Part shown: positions 24,232-32,822 of the stretch, piece by piece | Layout: each line of letters opens with the position of its first letter | Position numbering within the stretch: the first letter of the stretch is position 1 | NCBI GenBank assembly: GCA_002716285.1 | Contig: PBAM01000026.1 | Location: forward strand, 1-40,303 | From: Acidimicrobiaceae bacterium | GTDB taxonomy: Bacteria; Actinomycetota; Acidimicrobiia; Acidimicrobiales; MedAcidi-G1 | Direction of reading: 5' to 3' | Length of the DNA stretch: 40,303 nt | Notes under the pieces: model-generated | What the model was told of the DNA's origin: nothing | What the model saw: only the letters and a program-made list of their open reading frames with translations | The model's database searches: none | Translations under genes and position numbers: made by a program

Positions 24232-25197
24232 ATGATTTCAGGAAGTGTGAACCTCATCCCCGAAGCTTCAGTTGATTTGATGCGTGATTTAGCAATCAGA
24301 TCTGAAAAATTGGGTTTTGAACGTTGCTGGGTGTACGACGAAGGGTTAGCGACTCGAGATGTGTATGTAACCATGACAGCGATTCTGCGATCCACAGAAA
24401 ACTTAATTGTTGGTCCTGGTATTACAAATTCTTACACCCGTCATCCGGGTCAAACTGCTGCTGCCATAGCTTCCCTTGATGAAATGTCTAACGGTCGTGC
24501 TTTTTTGGGAATAGGAGCAGGTGGGAGTTTGACTTTAGATCCTCTTGGAATTCAGCGTTACAAGCCCTTGGAAACTGTTCGTCAAACTATTTCTGCTTGT
24601 CGACAGTTGTTCGCTGGTGAAAAAGTTGATTTGGAGGGACCAGGGTTCTCTTTAAAATCGGCGCAATTAGGTTATGGAAGATCTGATATTGAGATCTGGT
24701 TGGCTGGACGTGGTCCTAGAATGCTCGATCTTGGCGGCGCTTTTACTGATGGAGTGATGTTGGATTTTATTTTCAAACCTTCACTTGGTGAATACGTAAA
24801 ACAGATACGAATGGGCGCTGAACGTGAAGGTAATGATCCGAAAATTTGCTACTCGACGATGATCGTCACTGATGATGAATCTCTTGAAATTGTTAGACCC
24901 CATATGACATACAGGCTGGTGGACTCACCTGCGACAGTGCTTGAGCAGTTGGGTGTCTCTGAAAAAGATATTTCGAATATCCGAGGTGCTCTCGCTGATG
25001 GTCTTGAAGCTGCCGCTGAATATGTGTCTGATGATTGGGTTCTACCTTTCGTTATCTCCGGAAGTGTAAAAGAGTGCGCTGATGAGCTTGCTGACCTTTT
25101 CGAAATGCATGGTTTTGACGAATTTATGATTCCTGTATTTGAACCTGAAAGAGGGATTTCTTTACTTGAAACAACAGCTCAGGTTCTTGGAGGTTGA
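24232..25197 (+). CDS. LLM class F420/flavin-dependent oxidoreductase, group A
   Basis: A 321-residue paralogue of the LLM gene at 8040: both share CWVYDEG, TRDV, GPGITN, RHPG, IASLDE, GRAF, LDPLGI/LNPLGI and LAGRG at equal spacing, and near-equal length. A TIM-barrel oxidoreductase probably using F420; substrate unknown. It lies 9 bases after yqeC and one base before the VanX-type gene, so it belongs to the selenium-hydroxylase operon, whereas its paralogue sits with a phytoene-desaturase-like flavoprotein. An AACGGAGG ribosome site lies about 10 bases before the ATG. Confidence 0.85.
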   Translation: MISGSVNLIPEASVDLMRDLAIRSEKLGFERCWVYDEGLATRDVYVTMTAILRSTENLIVGPGITNSYTRHPGQTAAAIASLDEMSNGRAFLGIGAGGSLTLDPLGIQRYKPLETVRQTISACRQLFAGEKVDLEGPGFSLKSAQLGYGRSDIEIWLAGRGPRMLDLGGAFTDGVMLDFIFKPSLGEYVKQIRMGAEREGNDPKICYSTMIVTDDESLEIVRPHMTYRLVDSPATVLEQLGVSEKDISNIRGALADGLEAAAEYVSDDWVLPFVISGSVKECADELADLFEMHGFDEFMIPVFEPERGISLLETTAQVLGG

Positions 25198-25198
25198 T

Positions 25199-25897
25199 AT
25201 GCCCAAGATTGGAGAGCCTGTTCTAACAAGTGATGTCCAGAAATTTTTTGAAAATATCGACATCGATGTTCCTGAATCTGAAGCTATGCCTGAATTGTGG
25301 GAACCTGAAGTACCTGCTTTAAAAATGGCTGATGAAGAACCTCTTGTTTCGTTAAAGCACTCTCGTATCAAAACTCTGAATTGTTATTGGGAGGCAGGCT
25401 GGGAAAATGCTTTAGAGGACTCTTGGCTTCGTGAATCTGTTGCCGAAAAACTCTATTGCATAGCTGAAGGTCTTCCGGAGAGGTGGGGATTAGGAATTTT
25501 TGATGCATGGAGACCACTAGCTTTACAAAGTGAACTCTTTAAAGCCGCATGTGAAGACCCGGGAGTTCCCGAAGGACTGTTCGCAGAACCATCAAGTGAC
25601 CCTTTTACACCGCCTCCTCATTTAACTGGTGGAGCAGTTGACCTAACTTTCACTGTTGATGATATTCCTTTGGCGCCCGGATCAGGATTTGATGATATTA
25701 CTTCTGCAGCTCAGGCAAATTTTTTAGAAGAAACCCCTGGATATGCCCGAGAATTTCGTCGATTTTTGTATTGGACGATGCGCTCACATGATTTCATTGT
25801 CTTCGAACCGGAATGGTGGCATTTTGAATTCGGTACACGCCGTTGGGGTTCATTAACTGGTCGAACAGCAAAATTTGGCGTTTCTAATCCTTTTTAG
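25199..25897 (+). CDS. D-alanyl-D-alanine dipeptidase, VanX/M15D family
   Basis: A zinc dipeptidase (232 residues) that cleaves D-Ala-D-Ala-type dipeptides. Active-site set seen: R105 in FDAWRPL, zinc ligands H141 and D148 in PHLTGGAVDLTF, catalytic E205 and zinc ligand H208 in EWWHFEF. No signal peptide, so cytosolic, as for VanX and E. coli DdpX. I chose the ATG at 25199 because a GGAGG ribosome site ends 5 bases before it; an upstream in-frame start lies inside the LLM gene. No vanA/vanH genes accompany it, so glycopeptide resistance is unlikely. Peptidoglycan recycling or another amide substrate in the operon's pathway is more likely. It converges on the 25900 gene with two bases between stops. 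Confidence 0.8.
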   Translation: MPKIGEPVLTSDVQKFFENIDIDVPESEAMPELWEPEVPALKMADEEPLVSLKHSRIKTLNCYWEAGWENALEDSWLRESVAEKLYCIAEGLPERWGLGIFDAWRPLALQSELFKAACEDPGVPEGLFAEPSSDPFTPPPHLTGGAVDLTFTVDDIPLAPGSGFDDITSAAQANFLEETPGYAREFRRFLYWTMRSHDFIVFEPEWWHFEFGTRRWGSLTGRTAKFGVSNPF

Positions 25898-25899
25898 AA

Positions 25900-27198
25900 T
25901 CAGCTGTCAAAAAGCCTTTTTGCGTGATCAGTCAATTCTAAATGAGCAGAATTCATGTCAACATTTTTAAGTTCTGTTTCTTCAATGATTTGACTACCTC
26001 CTACAAAAAGGTGTCGCACTCTTCTATCAGGCCCCATAACAAGACCTGTGAGAGGATCCGGTATGTCACCTAAGTCTCCGCCTGGCCAGATAGCAATGTC
26101 TGCTTTCTGACCTACTTCAAAGGTTCCTAAATCTTCTAGTCCTAAACAGCGTGCTCCGCCTTTTGTTGCCATTTCGACTACTTCATGGGGCATAAGAGCA
26201 TCGGGCTTCATTTCTCTTTGACGTGCTGTGAAAAGTGCCTGTCTGAGTTCTGGGAATAAGCCTCCAATCTCATTTGACGCCACCCCATCTACTCCAAGTC
26301 CTATTGGACAACCGGCTTCCAGAAGGTCAGTCACAGGACACATTCCAGAGGCTAAACGTGCATTTGAGGATGGGCAATGTGCAATTCCTGTGCCAGCTCC
26401 TCCGAGTCTCTCCATTTCATCGTGATCTATATGGATACCATGAGCCAACCAGACGTCATCATCCACCCAACCCCACTCATCTAACATTTCGACCGGTCTC
26501 CGTCCAAAATTGGCCAAGCAATATTCTTGCTCTTCTAAAGTTTCACAAAGGTGTGTATGAAGTCGAACTCCGTGTTTCCTAGCAAGCTCAGCAGAATCAA
26601 CCATCAACTCGGTCGTTACCGAAAAAGGGCTGCATGGTGCAACGACCACATGAACCATCTCGCCATCATGATGCTTGGCTATTATCGACTCTGTCGAGGA
26701 AAGAATCGCTTCTCGATCTTCTACTACATGATCTGGTGGCAATCCACCTTTGCTCTCGCCGAGATCCATTGAACCTCGAGACAAATGCAGTCGGATTCCA
26801 ACTTGTTTAGCTGCTTCGACAATTGCATCAAATACCGAATCATCTCCGTTAGGCACCAAGTAATGATGGTCAAATGCTGTCGTGCAGCCAGTTGATGCTA
26901 GTTCGCCGAGACCGACTAGGGCGGCGGCATGCACATCATCAACTGAGAGTTTCCCCCAGACTGGGTATAGGTGAACTAACCAATCAAAGAGGTTGCAACC
27001 AACTGCCTGACCCCTAGTCATCCATTGGTACAGATGATGATGGGTGTTTATCAAACCTGGTGTTGCTATATCGCCATCGCAAAGAAGAACTCGGTCTCCG
27101 TCTTTTGGTTCTATGAGACCAACTTGTGTTATAACACCATCCTCTAAAGCAATGTCACCTGGATGTCTTAGTCCTCTAATGACTAAACGTTGGCTCAT
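25900..27198 (-). CDS. 8-oxoguanine deaminase-like amidohydrolase
   Basis: Best matched to 8-oxoguanine deaminase, which converts 8-oxoguanine to urate and ammonia; AtzB-like enzymes are the alternative. Signature stretches seen: NTHHHLYQ with the HxH metal pair, [53 protein letters not shown] with the catalytic His, [12 protein letters not shown] and [10 protein letters not shown] with the Asp ligand. I place the start at the ATG at 27198, forming an ATGA overlap with the LLM stop; an ATG 9 bases earlier is possible. It is the last gene of the minus-strand operon. Placement after xanthine-dehydrogenase genes supports a purine substrate. Confidence 0.82.
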   Translation of the reverse strand: MSQRLVIRGLRHPGDIALEDGVITQVGLIEPKDGDRVLLCDGDIATPGLINTHHHLYQWMTRGQAVGCNLFDWLVHLYPVWGKLSVDDVHAAALVGLGELASTGCTTAFDHHYLVPNGDDSVFDAIVEAAKQVGIRLHLSRGSMDLGESKGGLPPDHVVEDREAILSSTESIIAKHHDGEMVHVVVAPCSPFSVTTELMVDSAELARKHGVRLHTHLCETLEEQEYCLANFGRRPVEMLDEWGWVDDDVWLAHGIHIDHDEMERLGGAGTGIAHCPSSNARLASGMCPVTDLLEAGCPIGLGVDGVASNEIGGLFPELRQALFTARQREMKPDALMPHEVVEMATKGGARCLGLEDLGTFEVGQKADIAIWPGGDLGDIPDPLTGLVMGPDRRVRHLFVGGSQIIEETELKNVDMNSAHLELTDHAKRLFDS

Positions 27199-28196
27199 GG
27201 TGACCATCCGCTAAAAGTGTCGATCATTAATCTGACATCGGGTCCTAGTGGGTAGAGAATCGGACATGTGCATCCATCTTTAATGTATTGAGCTACTTTT
27301 TCTCTTACTTCATCAGGAGTTCCCGCAGCGCAAATCATCTGGACAATTTCATCAGGAACCAATTTTGATGCTGCTTCTACCTGTTCATGAGTTGCCGGCC
27401 ATGTCAAAACTTGACCAATCTCATCTAAAAGTTCTTCAGGAACTCCAGAGGCTTTCATGATGTGGGGTTGCTGCCCTAAGTATTGGGTAACCATAAGTCG
27501 AGCTCCATCTAAAGCTTCTTTTCGATCTTCAGCTAGAGAACAAACAACAAGTTGAGGGCGGTCAATTTCATCAATACTTCGACCAGCTTTTGACGCCCCT
27601 ATTTCTAAATGTTCCATAGCTCTTTTGTTGTATTCGGGTGAAACTAAATAATTCAGAACGACACCATCAGCTATCTCGCCACTCAACTCCATCATTTTCA
27701 TTCCAGTTGCACCTATGTATATTGGCACCTCTTTAGGTCGCCGTTCCTGGTATACGTAATCGAGTTCTACACCGTCAAGTTGCACAAAGTCACCTGCGAA
27801 GCTGACAGTTTCATCAGCTAACAAAGCTCTCACTGTAGTGACCACTTCTCTCATCACTTTTAGTGGCTTTTTGCGCTCTATTCCCACTTTTGAAGCCAAA
27901 GGATCCCACCATGCCCCGATACCAAGAATAATTCGACCAGGTGCCAAGTCATCTAAAGTCGAAAAAGTAGAAGCCAGTCTTGCAGGATTTCTGGTCCAAC
28001 AATCGACTACACCAGAACCTATTTTAATTTTTTCAGTATGTGCGGCAAACGCCGCCATGGGAACAACTGCATCGCGGACAAGGCGAGAATCAGCCTGCCA
28101 TACGGCTTCAAAACCATTTGACTCCGCATACTGTGTGTATTCGATTGCCTCGCTTATCGAATGGGCATCTTGTAGGTAAATTGCTAATCGAGTCAT
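27195..28196 (-). CDS. LLM class F420-dependent oxidoreductase, group B
   Basis: A 333-residue luciferase-like enzyme, paralogue of the 14046 gene: shared [65 protein letters not shown] and the C-terminal CPILYPL. F420 use is likely from family resemblance; the reaction is unknown. An AGGAGAG ribosome site precedes the ATG by about 5 bases. It sits 27 bases after the compact SsnA gene and overlaps the 8-oxoguanine-deaminase-like gene, repeating the LLM-deaminase order of the 14046-15071 pair. Confidence 0.85.
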   Translation of the reverse strand: MTRLAIYLQDAHSISEAIEYTQYAESNGFEAVWQADSRLVRDAVVPMAAFAAHTEKIKIGSGVVDCWTRNPARLASTFSTLDDLAPGRIILGIGAWWDPLASKVGIERKKPLKVMREVVTTVRALLADETVSFAGDFVQLDGVELDYVYQERRPKEVPIYIGATGMKMMELSGEIADGVVLNYLVSPEYNKRAMEHLEIGASKAGRSIDEIDRPQLVVCSLAEDRKEALDGARLMVTQYLGQQPHIMKASGVPEELLDEIGQVLTWPATHEQVEAASKLVPDEIVQMICAAGTPDEVREKVAQYIKDGCTCPILYPLGPDVRLMIDTFSGWSP

Positions 28197-28223
28197 TTTC
28201 TCTCCTGTTTTTAAATCTAAACT

Positions 28224-29276
28224 TCAATCAATTTCAGCTAATCTTGCGTGAACCTTTTTTGCCTGTTCAGCAGCTTTCGCTCTAATTTCATTAGCGTCCA
28301 CACGAGTTGATGCCCCATTTGCCCAAATGGTTCCTTGTTCAACAGTAACCTCTAGTGGATTAACTCCTGTTGAAAATGCAAGCTCCCAAGGATCCATATT
28401 TGGGTAATCCCAAACAACTCGATCATTCATCGCTTCGGGAATAATGCGATAACCATTTGTTAACCATCCCCAAGCTGTCTCTGGGGAAGCAGTTACATCA
28501 GCCTCCCGATGGCGTGCATAAGCAAGACGAAATTCTTCAAGCATGTCAGCACCAATTCCATCCGTGCCTAATGCAATATCGTTATCAAATCTAACGGGAT
28601 TGGCGTAACCAACAGAGTTATTCATGTTCGATCGTGGGTTATGAACCAAGGTGCCTTTAAGCCCATGGTTGTCTTCAAGATGCACCCCATGGATAATGAG
28701 CCAATTGTCTTTTGAATAGTCCTTTAATCGTGAAACAGCACTTGCATCGACTGCTCCCTCTGCTACATGCACATGGACACCAACATCAAAACTTTCAGCG
28801 ATTTCAACAGCCGATTCTATTGTCTCATCTTCACATGTAAAAGACGCATGCAAACCGACCATTCCGCGTCCCCCTTCTTCTAAAAAACGTCTATTTTCGT
28901 CTAATCCTCTTTTCGCTCCATCAGGACCATGCCTATCCGTTACTCCGTAGGAACACAGGACTCTTATTCCTACAGTTTCACAAGCCTCGGCTATAACGCT
29001 CAAAGAACCTTCAATCGCTTCGGGAGATTCGTGATGATCAACAATTGCTGTACAACCACGTTCTACTGCTTCAAGAGCTCCAAGCATCGCAGACCATTTG
29101 ATCGATTCAAGGTCAAGGGCCCTGTCAAGACGCCACCAGACCATCTTTAGTATCTCTTCAAAGTTGTCAGGCTGGCTCACTGGTGCAGGCATTCCTCTAG
29201 CCAACGTTGAATAAAGGTGATGATGGGCACAAACAAGACCATGCGTCTCATTCGACCCAATAGATTCGTCAGTCAT
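28224..29276 (-). CDS. ssnA: SsnA-like aminohydrolase, compact form
   Basis: Homologue of SsnA, the amidohydrolase encoded with selenium-dependent hydroxylases in E. coli and Firmicutes. Diagnostic stretches: HHHLYS near residues 18-23, VWWRLDRALD, GCTAIVDHHESP, NPRSNMNN and LGTDGIGADM. Metal and catalytic residues are all present (H18/H20, the second His of VHVHVAEG, the His of IIHGVHL, the Asp of LGTDG). Unusually the protein begins only about 17 residues before the HxH pair, so the N-terminal beta-sandwich strands (about 55 residues in SsnA) are missing, and the C-terminus is also shortened. I chose the ATG at 29276 (8-base overlap with the Se-XDH-like gene). The in-frame ATG at 29348 adds 24 residues inside that gene without family character. 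Confidence 0.8.
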   Translation of the reverse strand: MTDESIGSNETHGLVCAHHHLYSTLARGMPAPVSQPDNFEEILKMVWWRLDRALDLESIKWSAMLGALEAVERGCTAIVDHHESPEAIEGSLSVIAEACETVGIRVLCSYGVTDRHGPDGAKRGLDENRRFLEEGGRGMVGLHASFTCEDETIESAVEIAESFDVGVHVHVAEGAVDASAVSRLKDYSKDNWLIIHGVHLEDNHGLKGTLVHNPRSNMNNSVGYANPVRFDNDIALGTDGIGADMLEEFRLAYARHREADVTASPETAWGWLTNGYRIIPEAMNDRVVWDYPNMDPWELAFSTGVNPLEVTVEQGTIWANGASTRVDANEIRAKAAEQAKKVHARLAEID

Positions 29277-31851
29277 CACAATTCCATTCTGGCCAATTTT
29301 CCTGTTGAACATCTGAGGCCATTGGTAAGCTATTTCGCCAAATTCCATCTTGACCGTGCAAAGCGGCGGCTACCGCTCCAGCGGTAGGGACTAATCCAAT
29401 TTCCCCCACTCCTTTTATCCCATACGGTGAATCAGGTTGTGGCTCTTCAACTAGAATTACTTCTACAGGAGGCATGTCCTTAGGTCTCAAAATACCAAGG
29501 CTCTTAAGTGTCATATTTCGAGGTTTTGCTTCTTCATCTGTAGGAAAACCTTCCGTAAGCGCGTATCCCAATCCCATATGTACCGCTCCTTCAATTTGCC
29601 CTTCACACAAAACCGGATTTACTGCCCTGCCAACATCATGAGCGGCCACTACATATTCAACTTTCTCTTTTTCTTCACCCATTACTACTAGTTGTGCCGC
29701 GTATCCAAAAGTTGAATGAATCAAAGGGTTTTCCACATCATCGGACATCGAATTGGTCCAATCAACTCGATATTCTCCCTGATAATCGATCTCAGGTTTA
29801 CATCCATCAGCTACTGCAGTTCTGCAGGCATCCGCAACTGAGCCTGCCCCCATCAGCGTGCCTCGACTACCAGTCGTTTGACCTACATTCATTTCTCGAC
29901 TCGTATCCACAATTACCTCTACCAGAGAAGGGTCAACACCTAACTCTTCAACAGCGACTTGCAAAGCAACTGTGTGAACTCCTTGTCCCATTTCAGTCCA
30001 ACAGTGTCTTACTTCGACTTTGCCATCCTGACGAAATCTGACAACCGCCTTAGCTATTTCTTTTGCACCGTTTCCGAGACCCGAATTTTTTAGACCAAAG
30101 CCTAAACCGACTACTTTGCCATCTTTGATTGCCTGATCATATGATTCTTTAATTGCTTCTAAACAGGAACTCGCACCTCTGCTACCTTCATCCATGATCT
30201 GCCCAGGGCCCCAGATCGACCCAGGTTTAACAACATTACGTTTTCTAATCTCCCATCCGCTTATTCCGACTTTTTCTGCTAGTCGGTCCATTACTCCTTC
30301 CATTGCAAACTGGGCTTGATTAGCCCCAAAACCTCGAAATGCCCCTCCTATTGGATTATTTGTTCTTACGGCAATTGAACGAACATCAATTGCAGAAACC
30401 ACATACGGGCCACTTGCATGTCCTGCAGCTCTTTCCAATACCTTCATACCTACTGAGGCATATGGTCCCGAATCGCCAATCATTCGAACCCACAGTCCAG
30501 TAAGTAGACCATTCTCATCGCAACCTGCTTTAAATTTCATTTGGATTGGATGTCGCTTAGCGTGAATGAGTAACGATTCTTCACGGCTTAAAGTGCAACG
30601 TACCGGTTTTCCTATTAGATACGCAGCTAGAGCAGTCTGTGCCTGATTTGACATGTCTTCTTTACCGCCAAATGCACCACCATTAGAAACAAGCTCAACC
30701 GTTACCGTACTGGTGTCAACTCCAAGCACTTTTGCAATCTGGTTTCGGTCATCCCAGACCCCCTGGCCGCCTGAATACACATACAGTCCTTCTTCATTAG
30801 GTACCGCAAGTGTTGATTCAGGCTCAAGAAAAGCCTGCTCAACTCTCTGGGTCTGAAATATTTCTTCAACTATGTGTTTTGATCCCTGAAGAGCTTTTTC
30901 GGTATCGCCCCGTTCATAACTTGACTCTGACAAAACATTGCCATCTAAACCCCAGACAGCATCTTCGTTAGAACTAACTGCTTCGACGGGATCACTAAAT
31001 GGTTTTAAAACTCTGTATTCAACCTCAATTAACTCAGCTGCTTTACGCGCCGTCTCCCTGTCTTTTGCAACTACTAAAGCCAAAACATCACCTAAGTAAG
31101 AGGTTTTTCCCCCTTCGGGAATGAATATTGGCCAATCCTGATGTATTAAACCGACTCTCAACTCTCCTGGGACGTCAGAGGCTGTGATTATCTTCTCGAC
31201 CCCTTCGAACTTCTCCGCAACTTCTATATTTATTTTTATAACTTCTGCTCTTGCATGGTCAGACAACCTGACGGCCCCATGAAGTAAACCACTAGGCTTT
31301 ATATCGTCAATAAATGGTCTGTCTCCTAAACTTAGAGCCTCAGCTTCATAACGACTTCCTGAAGTCCCGACACCTCCAGTTTGGATTTTTACGGGCGTTT
31401 CACCCGCAGCTAGAGCTTCGACTGCATCTAAAATTTTGGTATAACCTGTGCACCTACAAAGATGAGCTCCCAGATGTCTAGACGACTCTTCACGAGTAAG
31501 TGCATCCCCTTTACGGTTGATTAATGCCTTAACCCTTACCAAAATACCCGGAATGCAAAACCCACATTGAAGGGCGCCGTGTGCCGCGAAGGTCTGCGCA
31601 AAAAGCTCACGTTCTTCAGGGTCAAAACCTTCTAAAGTTAAAATTTTCGTGTCTTCTATTTTTTCCATTGACGTCTGGCAAGCGACTCGCGCTTTTCCGT
31701 CGACTAAAACGGTGCAACAACCACACTGACCCGACGGAGAACAACCATCTTTTGGTGAAATAAGACCGAACTCATCCCGTATCGCCGCTAAAAGGTGTGG
31801 ATGCGAAATTTCAGTCTCAACGCTGACACCGTTAAGTTCAAAGGTCGTCAT
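29269..31851 (-). CDS. Selenium-dependent xanthine dehydrogenase-like protein (fused Fe-S and Mo domains)
   Basis: An 860-residue fusion of a two-[2Fe-2S] domain and a molybdopterin subunit without a FAD domain, the architecture of selenium-dependent xanthine dehydrogenase. Cluster cysteines are intact: C37, C43, C46, C58, then C95, C98 (QCGFCIPG), C131, C133 (LCRCTGY). The Mo domain shows GGAFGGKED, FRGFGANQAQ, EMGQGVHT, GSRGTLMG and the catalytic Glu in GIKGVGE. It would hydroxylate a purine or similar ring. The neighbouring ssnA and the yqeB/yqeC genes in the facing operon support the selenium type. No dedicated FAD partner lies next to it; the 36847 subunit of the same operon might serve. 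Confidence 0.78.
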   Translation of the reverse strand: MTTFELNGVSVETEISHPHLLAAIRDEFGLISPKDGCSPSGQCGCCTVLVDGKARVACQTSMEKIEDTKILTLEGFDPEERELFAQTFAAHGALQCGFCIPGILVRVKALINRKGDALTREESSRHLGAHLCRCTGYTKILDAVEALAAGETPVKIQTGGVGTSGSRYEAEALSLGDRPFIDDIKPSGLLHGAVRLSDHARAEVIKINIEVAEKFEGVEKIITASDVPGELRVGLIHQDWPIFIPEGGKTSYLGDVLALVVAKDRETARKAAELIEVEYRVLKPFSDPVEAVSSNEDAVWGLDGNVLSESSYERGDTEKALQGSKHIVEEIFQTQRVEQAFLEPESTLAVPNEEGLYVYSGGQGVWDDRNQIAKVLGVDTSTVTVELVSNGGAFGGKEDMSNQAQTALAAYLIGKPVRCTLSREESLLIHAKRHPIQMKFKAGCDENGLLTGLWVRMIGDSGPYASVGMKVLERAAGHASGPYVVSAIDVRSIAVRTNNPIGGAFRGFGANQAQFAMEGVMDRLAEKVGISGWEIRKRNVVKPGSIWGPGQIMDEGSRGASSCLEAIKESYDQAIKDGKVVGLGFGLKNSGLGNGAKEIAKAVVRFRQDGKVEVRHCWTEMGQGVHTVALQVAVEELGVDPSLVEVIVDTSREMNVGQTTGSRGTLMGAGSVADACRTAVADGCKPEIDYQGEYRVDWTNSMSDDVENPLIHSTFGYAAQLVVMGEEKEKVEYVVAAHDVGRAVNPVLCEGQIEGAVHMGLGYALTEGFPTDEEAKPRNMTLKSLGILRPKDMPPVEVILVEEPQPDSPYGIKGVGEIGLVPTAGAVAAALHGQDGIWRNSLPMASDVQQENWPEWNCDD

Positions 31852-31856
31852 ATCAA

Positions 31857-32822
31857 TTAACCTTCAAGGTTTTCATCGTCTTGTTCTCCAACTTCAATTC
31901 CTTCAGGTATTTCAACGCCGACTTGCGAAGTGATTGGCTTATACACCTCTGGCCGCCTGTAGCGATCAAAATCGAAAAGAGTTTCCTTGTAATTCGCGCA
32001 CATATCCAAATCGACAACTGCTGCTACCAATTCATCTTCTACTGTTGAACACTGGGCAACGATTTCTCCAGATGGAGCTATTATCGAACTCCCTCCTAGA
32101 AGGTCACACCCTTCTTCATTGCCAGCTTTAGCCACTCCAACTACCCACATCCCATTCTGGTATGCACCTGATTGCATGACTAAATGGTTATGGAAACCTG
32201 CTAAAACATCCTGACTAGGATCAGGTGGATAATGCACTGGAGTGTTGTACCCAATAAGTGCGAGTTCGCAACCTTGTAAGCCCAGCACCCTGTACGTTTC
32301 TGACCATCTTCTGTCATTACAGATAGCCATACCTACAACTCCATTAAAAGCTCCAAATACCTTAAATTCATTTCCAGGTTCGAAGTAATAGCGCTCTAGA
32401 TGTTGAAAAGTTCTCCAAGGCTCGTTCTCTTCGTGGCCTGGGAGGTGCACCTTCCGGTACTTACCAAGCGTGTCTCCATTTTTGGAAACAAGAATTGAGG
32501 TGTTGTAACGGTGACCATCAGATGTCATTTCTGCATAGCCTAAATGAAACCCGATCCCTAATTTTTTTGCTTCATCAAATAACGGTTGAACTTCCTGACT
32601 AGGCATTTCCGTTTCAAAAAAATGGTCGAATTCAGCTATATTTTCTGACCACCATCTTGGGAAAAAAGTCGTAAGCGCCAACTCTGGGAAAACCACAAGG
32701 TCACAAGACTCCGCCGCCCCCTGGTTGAGATGGGCTATAAGCCGTTCAACTACTTCTTTTCTGCTGTTATCTCTCTGTATAGGCCCAAGCTGCGCTGCAC
32801 CTATTTTTAAAACACGTGTCAT
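31857..32822 (-). CDS. N-carbamoyl-D-amino-acid hydrolase-like, nitrilase superfamily
   Basis: A 321-residue carbon-nitrogen hydrolase resembling Agrobacterium N-carbamoyl-D-amino-acid amidohydrolase, which releases CO2 and ammonia from carbamoyl amino acids. The catalytic Glu-Lys-Cys set is seen as E47 (FPELALTTFFPRW), K124 (KYRKVHLPGH) and C168 (AICNDRRW). HLERYYFEPG, GYNTP, SYQNG-like AYQNGMW and EEGCDLLGGS match that enzyme from memory. The C-terminus carries an extra acidic tail of about 20 residues. It overlaps by four bases (ATGA) with the M20 carbamoylase gene upstream. No hydantoinase is in the window, so the natural substrate could be another ureido acid. Confidence 0.82.
   Translation of the reverse strand: MTRVLKIGAAQLGPIQRDNSRKEVVERLIAHLNQGAAESCDLVVFPELALTTFFPRWWSENIAEFDHFFETEMPSQEVQPLFDEAKKLGIGFHLGYAEMTSDGHRYNTSILVSKNGDTLGKYRKVHLPGHEENEPWRTFQHLERYYFEPGNEFKVFGAFNGVVGMAICNDRRWSETYRVLGLQGCELALIGYNTPVHYPPDPSQDVLAGFHNHLVMQSGAYQNGMWVVGVAKAGNEEGCDLLGGSSIIAPSGEIVAQCSTVEDELVAAVVDLDMCANYKETLFDFDRYRRPEVYKPITSQVGVEIPEGIEVGEQDDENLEG

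Noticed and set aside
25199..25897. Glycopeptide resistance (vanX)
   Set aside because: No vanH, vanA or two-component genes; an isolated M15D gene in a catabolic operon is not a resistance cluster.
17658..31851. Selenocysteine (TGA recoding) in the selenium-dependent hydroxylases
   Set aside because: Neither gene has an internal in-frame TGA; in this system selenium is a labile cofactor ligand, not selenocysteine.
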